Assembly (NCBI GenBank): GCA_017309015.1
Contig: JAEDAG010000002.1
Coordinates: 188,837-252,836, forward strand
Source of the DNA: Faecalicatena absiana
GTDB lineage: Bacteria > Bacillota > Bacilli > Lactobacillales > Lactobacillaceae
DNA length: 64,000 nucleotides
Reading direction: 5' to 3'
The notes under the pieces were generated by a model. The model made no database searches. It had not been told where the DNA came from and saw only the letters and a list, made by a program, of their open reading frames with translations. The translations under genes were made by a program, and so were the position numbers. Of the stretch, positions 16,676 to 25,057 are shown one piece after another (positions within the stretch are counted from its first letter, which is position 1; each line of letters begins with the position of its first letter).

Positions 16676-18247
16676 TTATTCTTCATCCAGCTTGACGACT
16701 CGGTCAAACATGGCCCTTTCTTCATCTGAAATCTTGTGGGCTACCTCAATTACTGTCCCAGGAAAGTTCTGCAGAATGGTTTGGTGAATCTGGCTGGACA
16801 GGCGTGGATCCAGAGCTGACGTTGCCTCATCCGCGAGCAAGACCGGCCGCTTGGCCAAGAGCGCACGGGCAATCTCTAAGCGCTGCCCTTGCCCGCCTGA
16901 GAGCTTCTCGCCATTTTTGCCGACCTGGTAGTCCAACCCCTTTTCCTGCACCAGACTGCCCAAGCCAGCCTTTTGGCAGACCGCCAGCAAATCCTCACGG
17001 CTGGCCTTTCTGCCTAAGGCAATATTGTACTCAATCGTATCATCGAGAATGTATGGCTTCTGCTGGACAAAAGCAAAGTATTCATGAGCCTCATTCCAGC
17101 CGCCCGCCAATTTCTGGCCATTGATTTCGTATTCCCCGCTGGCCAGCGGAATCCGGCCGACCAGCACGTTCAGCAGGGTTGACTTGCCCCAGCCGGATGG
17201 CGCTTCAAGCAGGACCTTCTCGCCCCGCTTGACTTTTAAGTCCAGACCGTTAAGCAGACGGCGCTTGCCAAGCTGCACGGCCGCGTCATCCAGTTCCAGC
17301 TCCTTGAAGGACCTCTTCATAGCTGGCGTTTTCTGGCAATCATAATTGGCCACTTTGGCAAACTTTTCCCAAATTGGACTGCTGGTCTTAATGTCATTGA
17401 CTGAAGCAAAAATGCCAACGATTGGGTTGATAAAGTTGTTGGCCAGCTGGGTAATCATCATGAAAGTCCCCAAGCTGACCTGCTTCTGGGTCACAAAGTA
17501 GATCCCAATGCTTAATGGCAGGCCCAGGCTGCAAATATAGGCAAAAGAGGTGATCAGCTCGGTCGTGATCAGCTGCGCCCGGTTCATCTTGGCCAAGGCC
17601 CTCTCCATTCGCTGGCTGTAGTGCAGAATTCTGGAAAAAATACTGTCTTCAACGTCATACAGCCGGGCAAAAGAGGCAAAGCTGATAGTGTCAGCCATGG
17701 CTTCCGTATACCTGCTGTTCTCCTGCTCCCAGTCCTTTGAGGCCGCTTCAATTTTTGGCCCAAACAGGTTCTGCAGAATCCCGGGTGCCAATGAGGCCGC
17801 AAAGAAGATCAAGGACAAGTACCAAGAAGCCGCAATTCCTGCCGCAAAAGCCGCGACGAACTGCAAGTCGTTGAAGACGATCTCCAGTTCAGCTTCCACC
17901 CGGTGGCTCTCGACCTGCTTTAAGTCATTGGTCATGAATGACAGGTCAAGCTTGGGATCAGCATTTTCTGAATACAATAGGTACCTGCTGGCCCGCCGCT
18001 TGATCTCCAGGTTGACCTCTTTGATGATCTCCGCCTTCAAGATCTGGTAGACCAAGGCCAAGACCGCGAAGAGCAAGATGCCGGCAACGGCTTTCACGGT
18101 CATCTCAAGCAGACTGCCTTGCGGATTTTGGGCAAAGTTGACGAACTGCTGGAACATATAAGCGATAAACACCGCCTGCAAGGCCTTCGCCGCCGCGAAA
18201 ATGATAAAAGCAAGCATTTTCCACTTGCTGGCATACTTTAATGTCAT
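16676..18247 (-). CDS. ABC exporter half-transporter, permease fused to ATPase (523 aa)
   Basis: A six-helix exporter domain (about residues 1-300) is followed by an ATPase domain. The Walker A position reads APSGWGKS (residues 349-356), with Ala instead of the usual first Gly. The Q-loop FVQQKPYI, signature LSGGQ (449-453), Walker B VLLADE and the His loop VIEVAHK are intact. The start at 18247 follows ACGGAGG at good spacing. The gene stands alone between terminators, and the substrate cannot be told. It may act as a homodimer or with a partner elsewhere. Confidence 0.85.
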   Translation of the reverse strand: MTLKYASKWKMLAFIIFAAAKALQAVFIAYMFQQFVNFAQNPQGSLLEMTVKAVAGILLFAVLALVYQILKAEIIKEVNLEIKRRASRYLLYSENADPKLDLSFMTNDLKQVESHRVEAELEIVFNDLQFVAAFAAGIAASWYLSLIFFAASLAPGILQNLFGPKIEAASKDWEQENSRYTEAMADTISFASFARLYDVEDSIFSRILHYSQRMERALAKMNRAQLITTELITSFAYICSLGLPLSIGIYFVTQKQVSLGTFMMITQLANNFINPIVGIFASVNDIKTSSPIWEKFAKVANYDCQKTPAMKRSFKELELDDAAVQLGKRRLLNGLDLKVKRGEKVLLEAPSGWGKSTLLNVLVGRIPLASGEYEINGQKLAGGWNEAHEYFAFVQQKPYILDDTIEYNIALGRKASREDLLAVCQKAGLGSLVQEKGLDYQVGKNGEKLSGGQGQRLEIARALLAKRPVLLADEATSALDPRLSSQIHQTILQNFPGTVIEVAHKISDEERAMFDRVVKLDEE

Positions 18248-18354
18248 ATTTTTCCTCCGTACACTGGGACTCATTCATTTAAGTATTCAAATATGTTTCT
18301 TATCATACGGCATAAATTGAATCTGTTCAATCTTGTTTTTTCATTTTTTCTTAA

Positions 18355-18383
18355 CAAAAAAGTCCCGCTTTTCAGCGAGACTT
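18355..18383 (-). terminator. terminator after thiN
   Basis: On the minus strand AAGTCTCGCT pairs with AGCGGGACTT (one mismatch as G-T) followed by TTTT. Confidence 0.8.
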
Positions 18384-18408
18384 AAGTGAATTCGGTTATT
18401 CTTTGCCC

Positions 18409-19095
18409 TCAAACTTGGTCAAAGCGGATCAAGTCCTTGGAATATACGACCGCCACTGACCCGGAAGCCAGCGAAAGCTTAAACTCAGCTCTTCCCGGCA
18501 AAAATTCGTTGGAGGTAAATGAGCGCAGGTAGTCCCCGTCATACGGCGCCAATTCATACAAGGCATCCCTGATCGTCAGCTGACGGACCGAGGTCAGGCA
18601 GGTCACGCCAAAATAAGCGTAGTCCCCTTCCTGCGGAATCGCGTAGCTGCCCGCGTTGCGGTAGACGATCAGATTCTGCTTGTCTTCCAGGCTGATCTGG
18701 TTGGCATAGGGACGCAGATCCGGATTCAAAATGCCAAAGAGATTGATCAATGAATGGTCCATCCGGCCGCCCGTCGCTCCATAAAGCTTGAGCCGGTCAA
18801 GCTGATAGTCTTCAAAGGCAATCCCCAGCATGAGCTCGGAATCAGTCCAATCTTTCTTTGGCACTGAGTAGCGGATATCAGGCACCACGCCCTCGACCCA
18901 GCTCAATTCATGCGGCTTAAGCGAATCAAAATCCCCTACCGCCAAATCCGGCGCCAGGCCCATCTCCAGCATAAACAAGGCACCCCGGTCAACGCCAACC
19001 AAGAGCTGACCTGCTGCCTTTGCCGCGGCCAGCCGTTCTTTCAAGTCAGCGGGCCAGTTTTCCTTCGGCCCGCCCAATAAAGCGCAAGCATCCAT
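18409..19095 (-). CDS. thiN: thiamine pyrophosphokinase (228 aa)
   Basis: This enzyme makes thiamine diphosphate from thiamine and ATP. Family hallmarks are GVDRGALFMLEMGLAPDLAVGDFDS near residues 36-60 and the KKDWTDSELML and YGATGGRMDHSLINL segments, which bind the nucleotide and substrate. It follows rsgA after nine bases. In many Firmicutes rpe sits between rsgA and thiN, but it is absent here. The TAGGA site before the ATG is modest. Confidence 0.92.
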   Translation of the reverse strand: MDACALLGGPKENWPADLKERLAAAKAAGQLLVGVDRGALFMLEMGLAPDLAVGDFDSLKPHELSWVEGVVPDIRYSVPKKDWTDSELMLGIAFEDYQLDRLKLYGATGGRMDHSLINLFGILNPDLRPYANQISLEDKQNLIVYRNAGSYAIPQEGDYAYFGVTCLTSVRQLTIRDALYELAPYDGDYLRSFTSNEFLPGRAEFKLSLASGSVAVVYSKDLIRFDQV

Positions 19096-19104
19096 TTGTC
19101 ATTC

Positions 19105-19998
19105 CTACTTCAAGTATTCTGGAATCCGGCCTTCAGAAATTTCCGTCCGCATGGCCAGATAGTCATCATAGCGGTTCTGCGCGATTTCTCCGGCTTCCAG
19201 GGCTTCCTTGACGGCACATTTGGGCTCCTTCAAGTGCTGGCAGCCGCGGAACTTGCATCCCCCGGCCAGCCGCTTGAACTCGGCAAAATACCCACAAAGC
19301 TCGTTCAGCTTGATCGGGGTCAGGTCAATGGCCGAAAAGCCTGGCGTGTCAGCCAAAAAGCCCGCTCCCAATTTAAACAGCTCAACTCTTCTGGTCGTGT
19401 GCCGCCCCCGGTTCAGGCTGGTCGAAATCGCCCCCGTCGCCTGGTTGGCGTCAGCCTTGATAAAGTTGAGCAGGGTGCTCTTCCCTGCCCCGGACTGGCC
19501 AGCCAAAGTCCAGATCCGTTCCTGGCCAATTGCCCCAGGCAATTCTGCAGCCAGAACGTCCCGGCTCAAATAGACCGGATAGCCGATCTTTTGGTAGTAG
19601 GCCAGCTGCTCCTTGATTTCAGCCAGCCGGTCTGCTTGGACCAAGTCGCTCTTTGACAGATAGATTGCGACATCAACCCCCTGCCAGGCAAAAAAGGTCA
19701 AAAAGCGGTCCAGCAGCTGGAGTGAGAAGTCCGGCTCCACGGCTGAAATGACCAGCAGGACGTGGTCAACATTGGCCACGGCTGGCCGCCCAATCCGGTT
19801 CTTTCTAGGCATGATTTCCACCAGGTAGGCCAGTCCTTGTTCATCCAGCTTAATCTTGACCCGGTCGCCGACCTGGGGCTTTTCCTTGGTCTTGCGAAAG
19901 ACGCCGCGGGCTCTGGTTCTGACCAGGCCATGGGCAGTCTCTACGTCGTAATAGCCGGCAATCAGTGAAATGACCGTGCCTTCTGCTAGTTCCGTCAT
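19105..19998 (-). CDS. rsgA: ribosome small-subunit GTPase RsgA (297 aa)
   Basis: RsgA is a circularly permuted GTPase that helps mature the 30S subunit. It has an N-terminal OB fold, then the permuted G motifs: YLSKSDLV (NKxD equivalent), GQSGAGKST (P-loop) and DTPGF. A zinc-binding tail [21 protein letters not shown] closes the protein. It starts directly at the prkC stop, in the order prkC-rsgA-thiN. Confidence 0.94.
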   Translation of the reverse strand: MTELAEGTVISLIAGYYDVETAHGLVRTRARGVFRKTKEKPQVGDRVKIKLDEQGLAYLVEIMPRKNRIGRPAVANVDHVLLVISAVEPDFSLQLLDRFLTFFAWQGVDVAIYLSKSDLVQADRLAEIKEQLAYYQKIGYPVYLSRDVLAAELPGAIGQERIWTLAGQSGAGKSTLLNFIKADANQATGAISTSLNRGRHTTRRVELFKLGAGFLADTPGFSAIDLTPIKLNELCGYFAEFKRLAGGCKFRGCQHLKEPKCAVKEALEAGEIAQNRYDDYLAMRTEISEGRIPEYLK

Positions 19999-22023
19999 TT
20001 AATCCCCGCTTTCATCTGCCGCAACGGTTTCATCAACGACCGTGTCGTCATCGCGCATGATCTTGATCTTCCCGTCACCCTTGGTCACGTTGAAGGTGAT
20101 CGTGAAGTCCGTGTCCTTGGTAATGTACTGGTCACGATAGATATTGCCCAGACTGTGATCGTCGTCTTGAATGTAGATGCGGATGTGGTTGCCTCGACTT
20201 GAAGACGAGGAGGCCGATGAAGAATCATCATTATCCTCGTCGCTTGCGCTGCTTGCCGGAGCTTTGTAAGCCACGGAGAAGGTCCTCTTGACCGTCTTGT
20301 TCTTCTCGCCCTCTGAAACGGTAACCGCCAGGCTGTCGCCTTCCTTCATGCTGCTGCCGGCATCTGGATCAGTGGAAATGATCTTGCCGCTGGCCACCGA
20401 ATCTGAATAGTCTTTCGTGACCTTCAAAGCCAAGCCCTTGGCCTTGGCGTAGTCCTGCGCCTCTTTCAAAGACTTGCCCGTCAGGTCAGCCAGCTTGAAG
20501 CTGGCCTTGCTGGAGGAACTGGCCGTTGGCCGGCTCTCCTCCTGGTCAAAACCCGCCGAAACGATCAAGGTGATCGCCTGCTTCTTGGCGTCAATCTTGC
20601 TGCCAGCCTTGACGCTTTGCGACATGACCAGGCCGGCATAGTATTCGTTTGACGGGGCTTCCTTAACCTTGACCTTGAAGCCGAGCTTGGTCAGCTTCTG
20701 TTTGGCCGCGTTCACGTAAGTCCCCTCAACGTCAGGCACCTTGGTCAAGACCGGGCCCTTGGAGATGACCAGACTGACCTTGTGCCCCCGGCTGACCGGA
20801 CTGTCAGCTGGCGGCGTGGTCGAGATGACCTTGCCCTTCTTGACTTCACTTGAATTCTTTTCAACGACTGAGCCGATTACCAGCCCGGACCCCTGCAGGG
20901 AAGCCTTGGCTGCCACTTCACTCATATTCGTCACGTTAGGCACGCGCACGTTGTTGTGGCCGACCGAAAGAACCATGAAGAGCAGGATGGCAAAGACCGG
21001 GAAGATTGACCCGATCCACCACCACTTGTACTTCTTCATGTTGGCCAAAAGCGAATGCTTCTGCTTCTTTGGCTCCTGCTGCTCTCTGGACGCTGCTTCC
21101 TGCTTGGCCGCCTGCATGACCTTGCCGTTGAAGGCAGGCAAGATCTTGGTCTTGTCGTCATTATTGTGGCTCGGCCGGAAGAGCGGCTCATTGAGGCGGC
21201 TTGGATCCAGACTGGTGTCCAGATCGGCCTTCATCTCATCAACTGAGGCATAGCGATCCCGCGGATCCTTGGCCGTCGCCTTTAAGACGACGTTTTCCAA
21301 GGCTTGGGGAATGTCCTTGTTTTGCTTGCGCAAAGAAGGGATCTCGTCTTCCGCGTGTTTCAAGGCAATGACCACTGGCGTTTCACCATTGAACGGCACT
21401 TGCCCGGTCAGCAGCTCATACAAGATGATCCCTAAAGAATAAATATCTGACTGTTTGGTCACCATTCCCCCGCGGGTCTGTTCTGGTGACATATAGTGGA
21501 CTGAGCCCAGGACCGAATTAGTCTGCGTAATCGTCGTTTGGTTGAGGGCTACGGCGATCCCAAAGTCGGCAATCTTGATGTTGCCATTTTCATCCATCAA
21601 GATGTTCTGCGGCTTGAGGTCCCGGTGGATGACCCCGTGCTTGTGGGCCAAGGACATGGCCGAGAGAATCTGGTCCATGATCTTGATCACCTTGGGCAAC
21701 GGAATTGGCGTATTGTCCTGGATGTATTCCTTCAAATCCGGACCTTTGACGTATTCCATCACCATGTAGGGCAAGCCGTGGTCGGAGCCCACATCAAACA
21801 CTGACACGATGTTGGGGTGGCTCAATTCGCTGGTGGCCAGCGCTTCTCTTTCAAAGCGGGCCGTCACCTGCGAATCCTTCTGCAAGTCCAGGCGGATGAT
21901 TTTGACGGCAACCTGTCTTTTCAGGATAATGTCGTCAGCCAAGTAGACGTTGGCCATCCCGCCTTCACCCAAAGTATCAACGATGCGGTATCGATCTCCA
22001 AGCAGATAACCCTTATTGATCAC
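19999..22023 (-). CDS. prkC: Ser/Thr protein kinase with PASTA domains, PrkC/PknB type (674 aa)
   Basis: This is a membrane-bound sensor kinase that responds to cell-wall fragments. The kinase domain has GEGGMANVY, Lys41 in VAVKI, HRDLKPQN with Asp135, and DFG at 153-155. One transmembrane helix (YKWWWIGSIFPVFAILLF) follows a basic juxtamembrane stretch. At least three PASTA repeats lie outside, then a Ser-rich linker and an acidic C-terminal beta-rich tail. A GTG at 22023 is the likely start: it overlaps the stp stop and has GAGGAGG nine bases upstream. Confidence 0.92.
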   Translation of the reverse strand: MINKGYLLGDRYRIVDTLGEGGMANVYLADDIILKRQVAVKIIRLDLQKDSQVTARFEREALATSELSHPNIVSVFDVGSDHGLPYMVMEYVKGPDLKEYIQDNTPIPLPKVIKIMDQILSAMSLAHKHGVIHRDLKPQNILMDENGNIKIADFGIAVALNQTTITQTNSVLGSVHYMSPEQTRGGMVTKQSDIYSLGIILYELLTGQVPFNGETPVVIALKHAEDEIPSLRKQNKDIPQALENVVLKATAKDPRDRYASVDEMKADLDTSLDPSRLNEPLFRPSHNNDDKTKILPAFNGKVMQAAKQEAASREQQEPKKQKHSLLANMKKYKWWWIGSIFPVFAILLFMVLSVGHNNVRVPNVTNMSEVAAKASLQGSGLVIGSVVEKNSSEVKKGKVISTTPPADSPVSRGHKVSLVISKGPVLTKVPDVEGTYVNAAKQKLTKLGFKVKVKEAPSNEYYAGLVMSQSVKAGSKIDAKKQAITLIVSAGFDQEESRPTASSSSKASFKLADLTGKSLKEAQDYAKAKGLALKVTKDYSDSVASGKIISTDPDAGSSMKEGDSLAVTVSEGEKNKTVKRTFSVAYKAPASSASDEDNDDSSSASSSSSRGNHIRIYIQDDDHSLGNIYRDQYITKDTDFTITFNVTKGDGKIKIMRDDDTVVDETVAADESGD

Positions 22024-22768
22024 TCGCACCATCCTCCTCATTTTGTACAAGGCATACGGTAATGTTGTCTCCGCCGCCCAAGCGGTTTGCTTCGTTGATC
22101 AGCTTGTTGCAGCGGTCTTTCAAAGACAGCCCCTTGGTGGCCAGAATCTGCTGGATCAGCGGATCTGACAAGGAATTGGTCAGGCCATCGGTGCACAGCA
22201 GGAAAATGTCGCCATCCTTCATGTCAAGCTCATTGTATTCTGGATCAATGGTGCTGGACACGCCCAAGGCTTGGGTAATGATGTTCTTCTGCGGGTGGTT
22301 CTTGGCCTGCTCCTTGGTAATTTGGCCCATCTTGACCAATTCATTGACCAAAGAGTGGTCCTCCGTCACCTGGATGAACTTGCCTTCTGAGTAAGAGTAG
22401 GCACGGGAGTCGCCCAGGTGGGCAATCAGGACGTCCTGGTCAAAAAAGATGGCCAAGACGATGGTCGTCCCCATCCCATTCAGGTCCGGGAAGCGGTCCG
22501 CGGCCTTCAGGATGGTCTCGTTTTCCGACCGCAACTGGACGTCCAGCCACATTCTGGCCATTTTCTTGTCATGGAGATCAGTGGTCAGGAAGTTGTGGCC
22601 CAAATGGCTGACTGCCATGGTTGAGGCCACGTCCCCGCCTTGATGGCCGCCCATCCCGTCGCAGACGACGGCCATGGTCACGCCGGCTTGATTTTCAAAA
22701 ATCTGGACAAAGTCCTGGTTGCTCTTTCTAACTCTACCAATGCTTGATGCAAATGCCGTCTTAATCAA
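22013..22768 (-). CDS. stp: PP2C-type Ser/Thr phosphatase Stp/PrpC (251 aa)
   Basis: Stp removes phosphates added by the kinase encoded next to it. The metal-binding motifs are VCDGMGGHQGGDVAS near residues 36-50, AHLGDSRAY near 116-124, CTDGLT near 190 and GGGDNITV near the C-terminus. The reading frame overlaps the start of prkC by 11 bases, the usual coupling of this pair. Confidence 0.94.
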   Translation of the reverse strand: MIKTAFASSIGRVRKSNQDFVQIFENQAGVTMAVVCDGMGGHQGGDVASTMAVSHLGHNFLTTDLHDKKMARMWLDVQLRSENETILKAADRFPDLNGMGTTIVLAIFFDQDVLIAHLGDSRAYSYSEGKFIQVTEDHSLVNELVKMGQITKEQAKNHPQKNIITQALGVSSTIDPEYNELDMKDGDIFLLCTDGLTNSLSDPLIQQILATKGLSLKDRCNKLINEANRLGGGDNITVCLVQNEEDGASDQ

Positions 22769-22773
22769 AAGTA

Positions 22774-24099
22774 CTAACCTCTAGTCGTAAACTTGGCAAT
22801 AAAGAATCCGTCGCTGTGATAAGTATCCGGCAGGATCTTCAGCATCCCGCTCTGACTGGCGACCTTCTCCGTGGCAAAAGGCTTCAGCTCAAAGTCCGGG
22901 TGCGTTTCCAAAAAGGCGCGCACGTTGTCCTCGTTCTCTTCAACTGAAATGGAGCAGGTTGAATAAACCAGCTCCCCGCCCTGCTTCAGCAATGGAGCCA
23001 CGTGATCCAAAATTGCCAATTGAATCTTCGCTAAATTTTTCAGATCTGCCATGCTCTTAGTATACCTGATTTCCGGCTTGCGGCGCAAAAGTCCCAAGCC
23101 CGAGCATGGTGCATCTATCAATATCTTATCAAATTGCCGGGCGGAAAAATACTCCCCGGCCTTTCTGGCATCAGCCGCCTTGGTGGAAACCTGGCCGGCG
23201 ACATGCATTCTGGCGGCATTTTGGCGAACCAAGCCCAGCTTGTTCTCGTGAATGTCCAGGGCCGTCACCTGCCCGGCCGGCACTTGCTCGGCCATCTGGA
23301 TGGTCTTGCCGCCAGGGGCTGAGCAGGCATCCAGCACCTGGTCGTCAGGCTTAAAGTCGAAGGCTTTCGCGACCAGACTGGCCGCCTCGTCTTGCACGGT
23401 CAACAGGCCTTCCTTAAAGAAAGCACTCTGAACGATCCCCCCGCGGCTGAGCGCGTATGAGCCGGCGGTCAGACTGGACGGCTGCGGGTCAAAGCCAGCC
23501 TCCTGCAAGCCTTTGACCACGCTGCCTTCAGCGGCCAGGGCAGAAATGCGCACGTCGTTTTTGGCCGGCTCATTCAGGCTGGCCATGATCTTCTTGGCCC
23601 GGTTCTGACCCCAATTGTCAAAGAAATAAGTCACCAGCCATTCAGGCATGGAATACTTGACGCTGGAATAGCGCGGCTCATCCCCTTGATCCGGCAAAAG
23701 CTCGCCCCGCCTTTGCAAGGAGCGCAGCACCCCGTTGACCAAGCGGTAGCCGCCGGAGTTGCGGCGGCCAAATTCTTTGGCCAGCTTGTTGGCTTCGTCC
23801 AGGACGGCCCGGTCCGGCACCTTGTCCAGGAAGAAGATCTGGTAGGCCGACATCAAAAGCAGGGGCTTAAGATAGCTTTCCTTGAGCTTGCCCTTGACCA
23901 GGTCTTTTAACTGGTATTCCAAATACAGCTGGTACTGGATGGTCCCGTAGACCAGCTTGGTGGCCAGGTTCTGGTCTTCTCTAGCCAGCTTGGCCTCCTT
24001 CAAGGCATGGTTGAGGCTGATATTTGAATATGAGCCCTGCTTGATGACCTTGATCAAGGTGGCCAGGGCCACTGAACGGGCACTAGTCTTTGTCTTCAT
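22774..24099 (-). CDS. rsmB: 16S rRNA (cytosine-967-C5)-methyltransferase RsmB (441 aa)
   Basis: An N-terminal NusB-like RNA-binding domain (ARSVALATLIKVIKQGSYSNISL) is followed by a SAM-dependent methyltransferase domain. SAM binding is seen in DACSAPGGKT, and the two catalytic-site cysteines lie in DAPCSGLG and YSTCSI. The ATG at 24099 is chosen over the upstream TTG codons because AAAGGA precedes it suitably. It overlaps fmt by 17 bases. Confidence 0.93.
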   Translation of the reverse strand: MKTKTSARSVALATLIKVIKQGSYSNISLNHALKEAKLAREDQNLATKLVYGTIQYQLYLEYQLKDLVKGKLKESYLKPLLLMSAYQIFFLDKVPDRAVLDEANKLAKEFGRRNSGGYRLVNGVLRSLQRRGELLPDQGDEPRYSSVKYSMPEWLVTYFFDNWGQNRAKKIMASLNEPAKNDVRISALAAEGSVVKGLQEAGFDPQPSSLTAGSYALSRGGIVQSAFFKEGLLTVQDEAASLVAKAFDFKPDDQVLDACSAPGGKTIQMAEQVPAGQVTALDIHENKLGLVRQNAARMHVAGQVSTKAADARKAGEYFSARQFDKILIDAPCSGLGLLRRKPEIRYTKSMADLKNLAKIQLAILDHVAPLLKQGGELVYSTCSISVEENEDNVRAFLETHPDFELKPFATEKVASQSGMLKILPDTYHSDGFFIAKFTTRG

Positions 24100-25039
24100 C
24101 AACAATCCTTTCTCCTGGCACGAACTTCTTGCCCTGGCCGTTCAAGAAGTCCTTGATCTTCATGGCCTTCTTGCCAGTCGGCTGCACTTCCAGCAGGTTC
24201 AAGACCGTGTTGTCGGCAAAGCTGATGGCAAAGCGGCCTGAGTTGGTCAACAGACACCCGGCCGGCAGGCTGGAGTTGTCTGAGGCGACTTCAGCCCGCC
24301 AGACCTTCAAGCGCTGCCCTTTGACCAGCAAGTATGCGCCTGGATCCGGGTTCAGGGCTCTGACCAGGTTCTTGGCTTCTTCAGCCGTCATTGAGGTCAG
24401 GATTCTTTCCTCAGCCTTGCTGATGGTTGGGGAGAAGACGACCTGGTCTGGGTCTTGCGGCTGCTTTTGGCAGCTGCCGTCGGCAATTTTCGGCAAAGTC
24501 TCCAGCAAGAGCTGGCTGCCCAGCGGCGCCAATTTCTCAAAGACCGTGCCCGCCGTATCCTCTTCGCTGATTGGCAGGGTGGCTTGGGCGTACATGTCGC
24601 CGGCATCCATTTCCTTGACCATTTCCATGATGGTCACCCCGGTCTCCTTGTCCCCGTTCCTGAGGGCGTACTGGATTGGAGCGCCGCCGCGGTATTTAGG
24701 CAAAAGCGACCCGTGCACGTTGACGGCCGCGATCTTGGCGGTCTTCAGAAAGCGGCTTGGCAGAAACTGGCCAAAAGCCGCCGTCACGATAAAGTCCGGG
24801 CAAATGTTCATCAAGACCTCGTCCAATTCCTCTGAACGGGACAGGCGGGGCGGCTGGTAAAGCGGCAGCCCGTGCTTTAAGGCCAGGTCCTTGACTGGGG
24901 AATAAACGATCTTCTGCTTGCGGCCAACCTTCTTGTCCGGCTGGGTGACAACGGCCTTGACGTCATAGCCTGCTTTGACCAGGCCTTCCAAGACCGTGGC
25001 GCCGAATTGCGGCGTCCCTAAGAAAATTACTGAGTTCAC
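24083..25039 (-). CDS. fmt: methionyl-tRNA formyltransferase (318 aa)
   Basis: Fmt formylates initiator Met-tRNA with 10-formyl-tetrahydrofolate. The catalytic region includes NVHGSLLPKYRGGAPIQYALRNG with the Asn-His pair, and GVTIMEMVKEMDAGD supplies the active Asp. The C-terminal OB-like domain is present. It lies downstream of priA by 18 bases and overlaps rsmB. Formyl-folate for it comes from FolD, also in the window. Confidence 0.95.
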   Translation of the reverse strand: MNSVIFLGTPQFGATVLEGLVKAGYDVKAVVTQPDKKVGRKQKIVYSPVKDLALKHGLPLYQPPRLSRSEELDEVLMNICPDFIVTAAFGQFLPSRFLKTAKIAAVNVHGSLLPKYRGGAPIQYALRNGDKETGVTIMEMVKEMDAGDMYAQATLPISEEDTAGTVFEKLAPLGSQLLLETLPKIADGSCQKQPQDPDQVVFSPTISKAEERILTSMTAEEAKNLVRALNPDPGAYLLVKGQRLKVWRAEVASDNSSLPAGCLLTNSGRFAISFADNTVLNLLEVQPTGKKAMKIKDFLNGQGKKFVPGERIVDEDKD

Positions 25040-25057
25040 TTTGATTATTTTCTCCTT

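Noticed and set aside
24090-24860. 256-codon plus-strand frame opposite fmt
   Set aside because: Antisense shadow of fmt.
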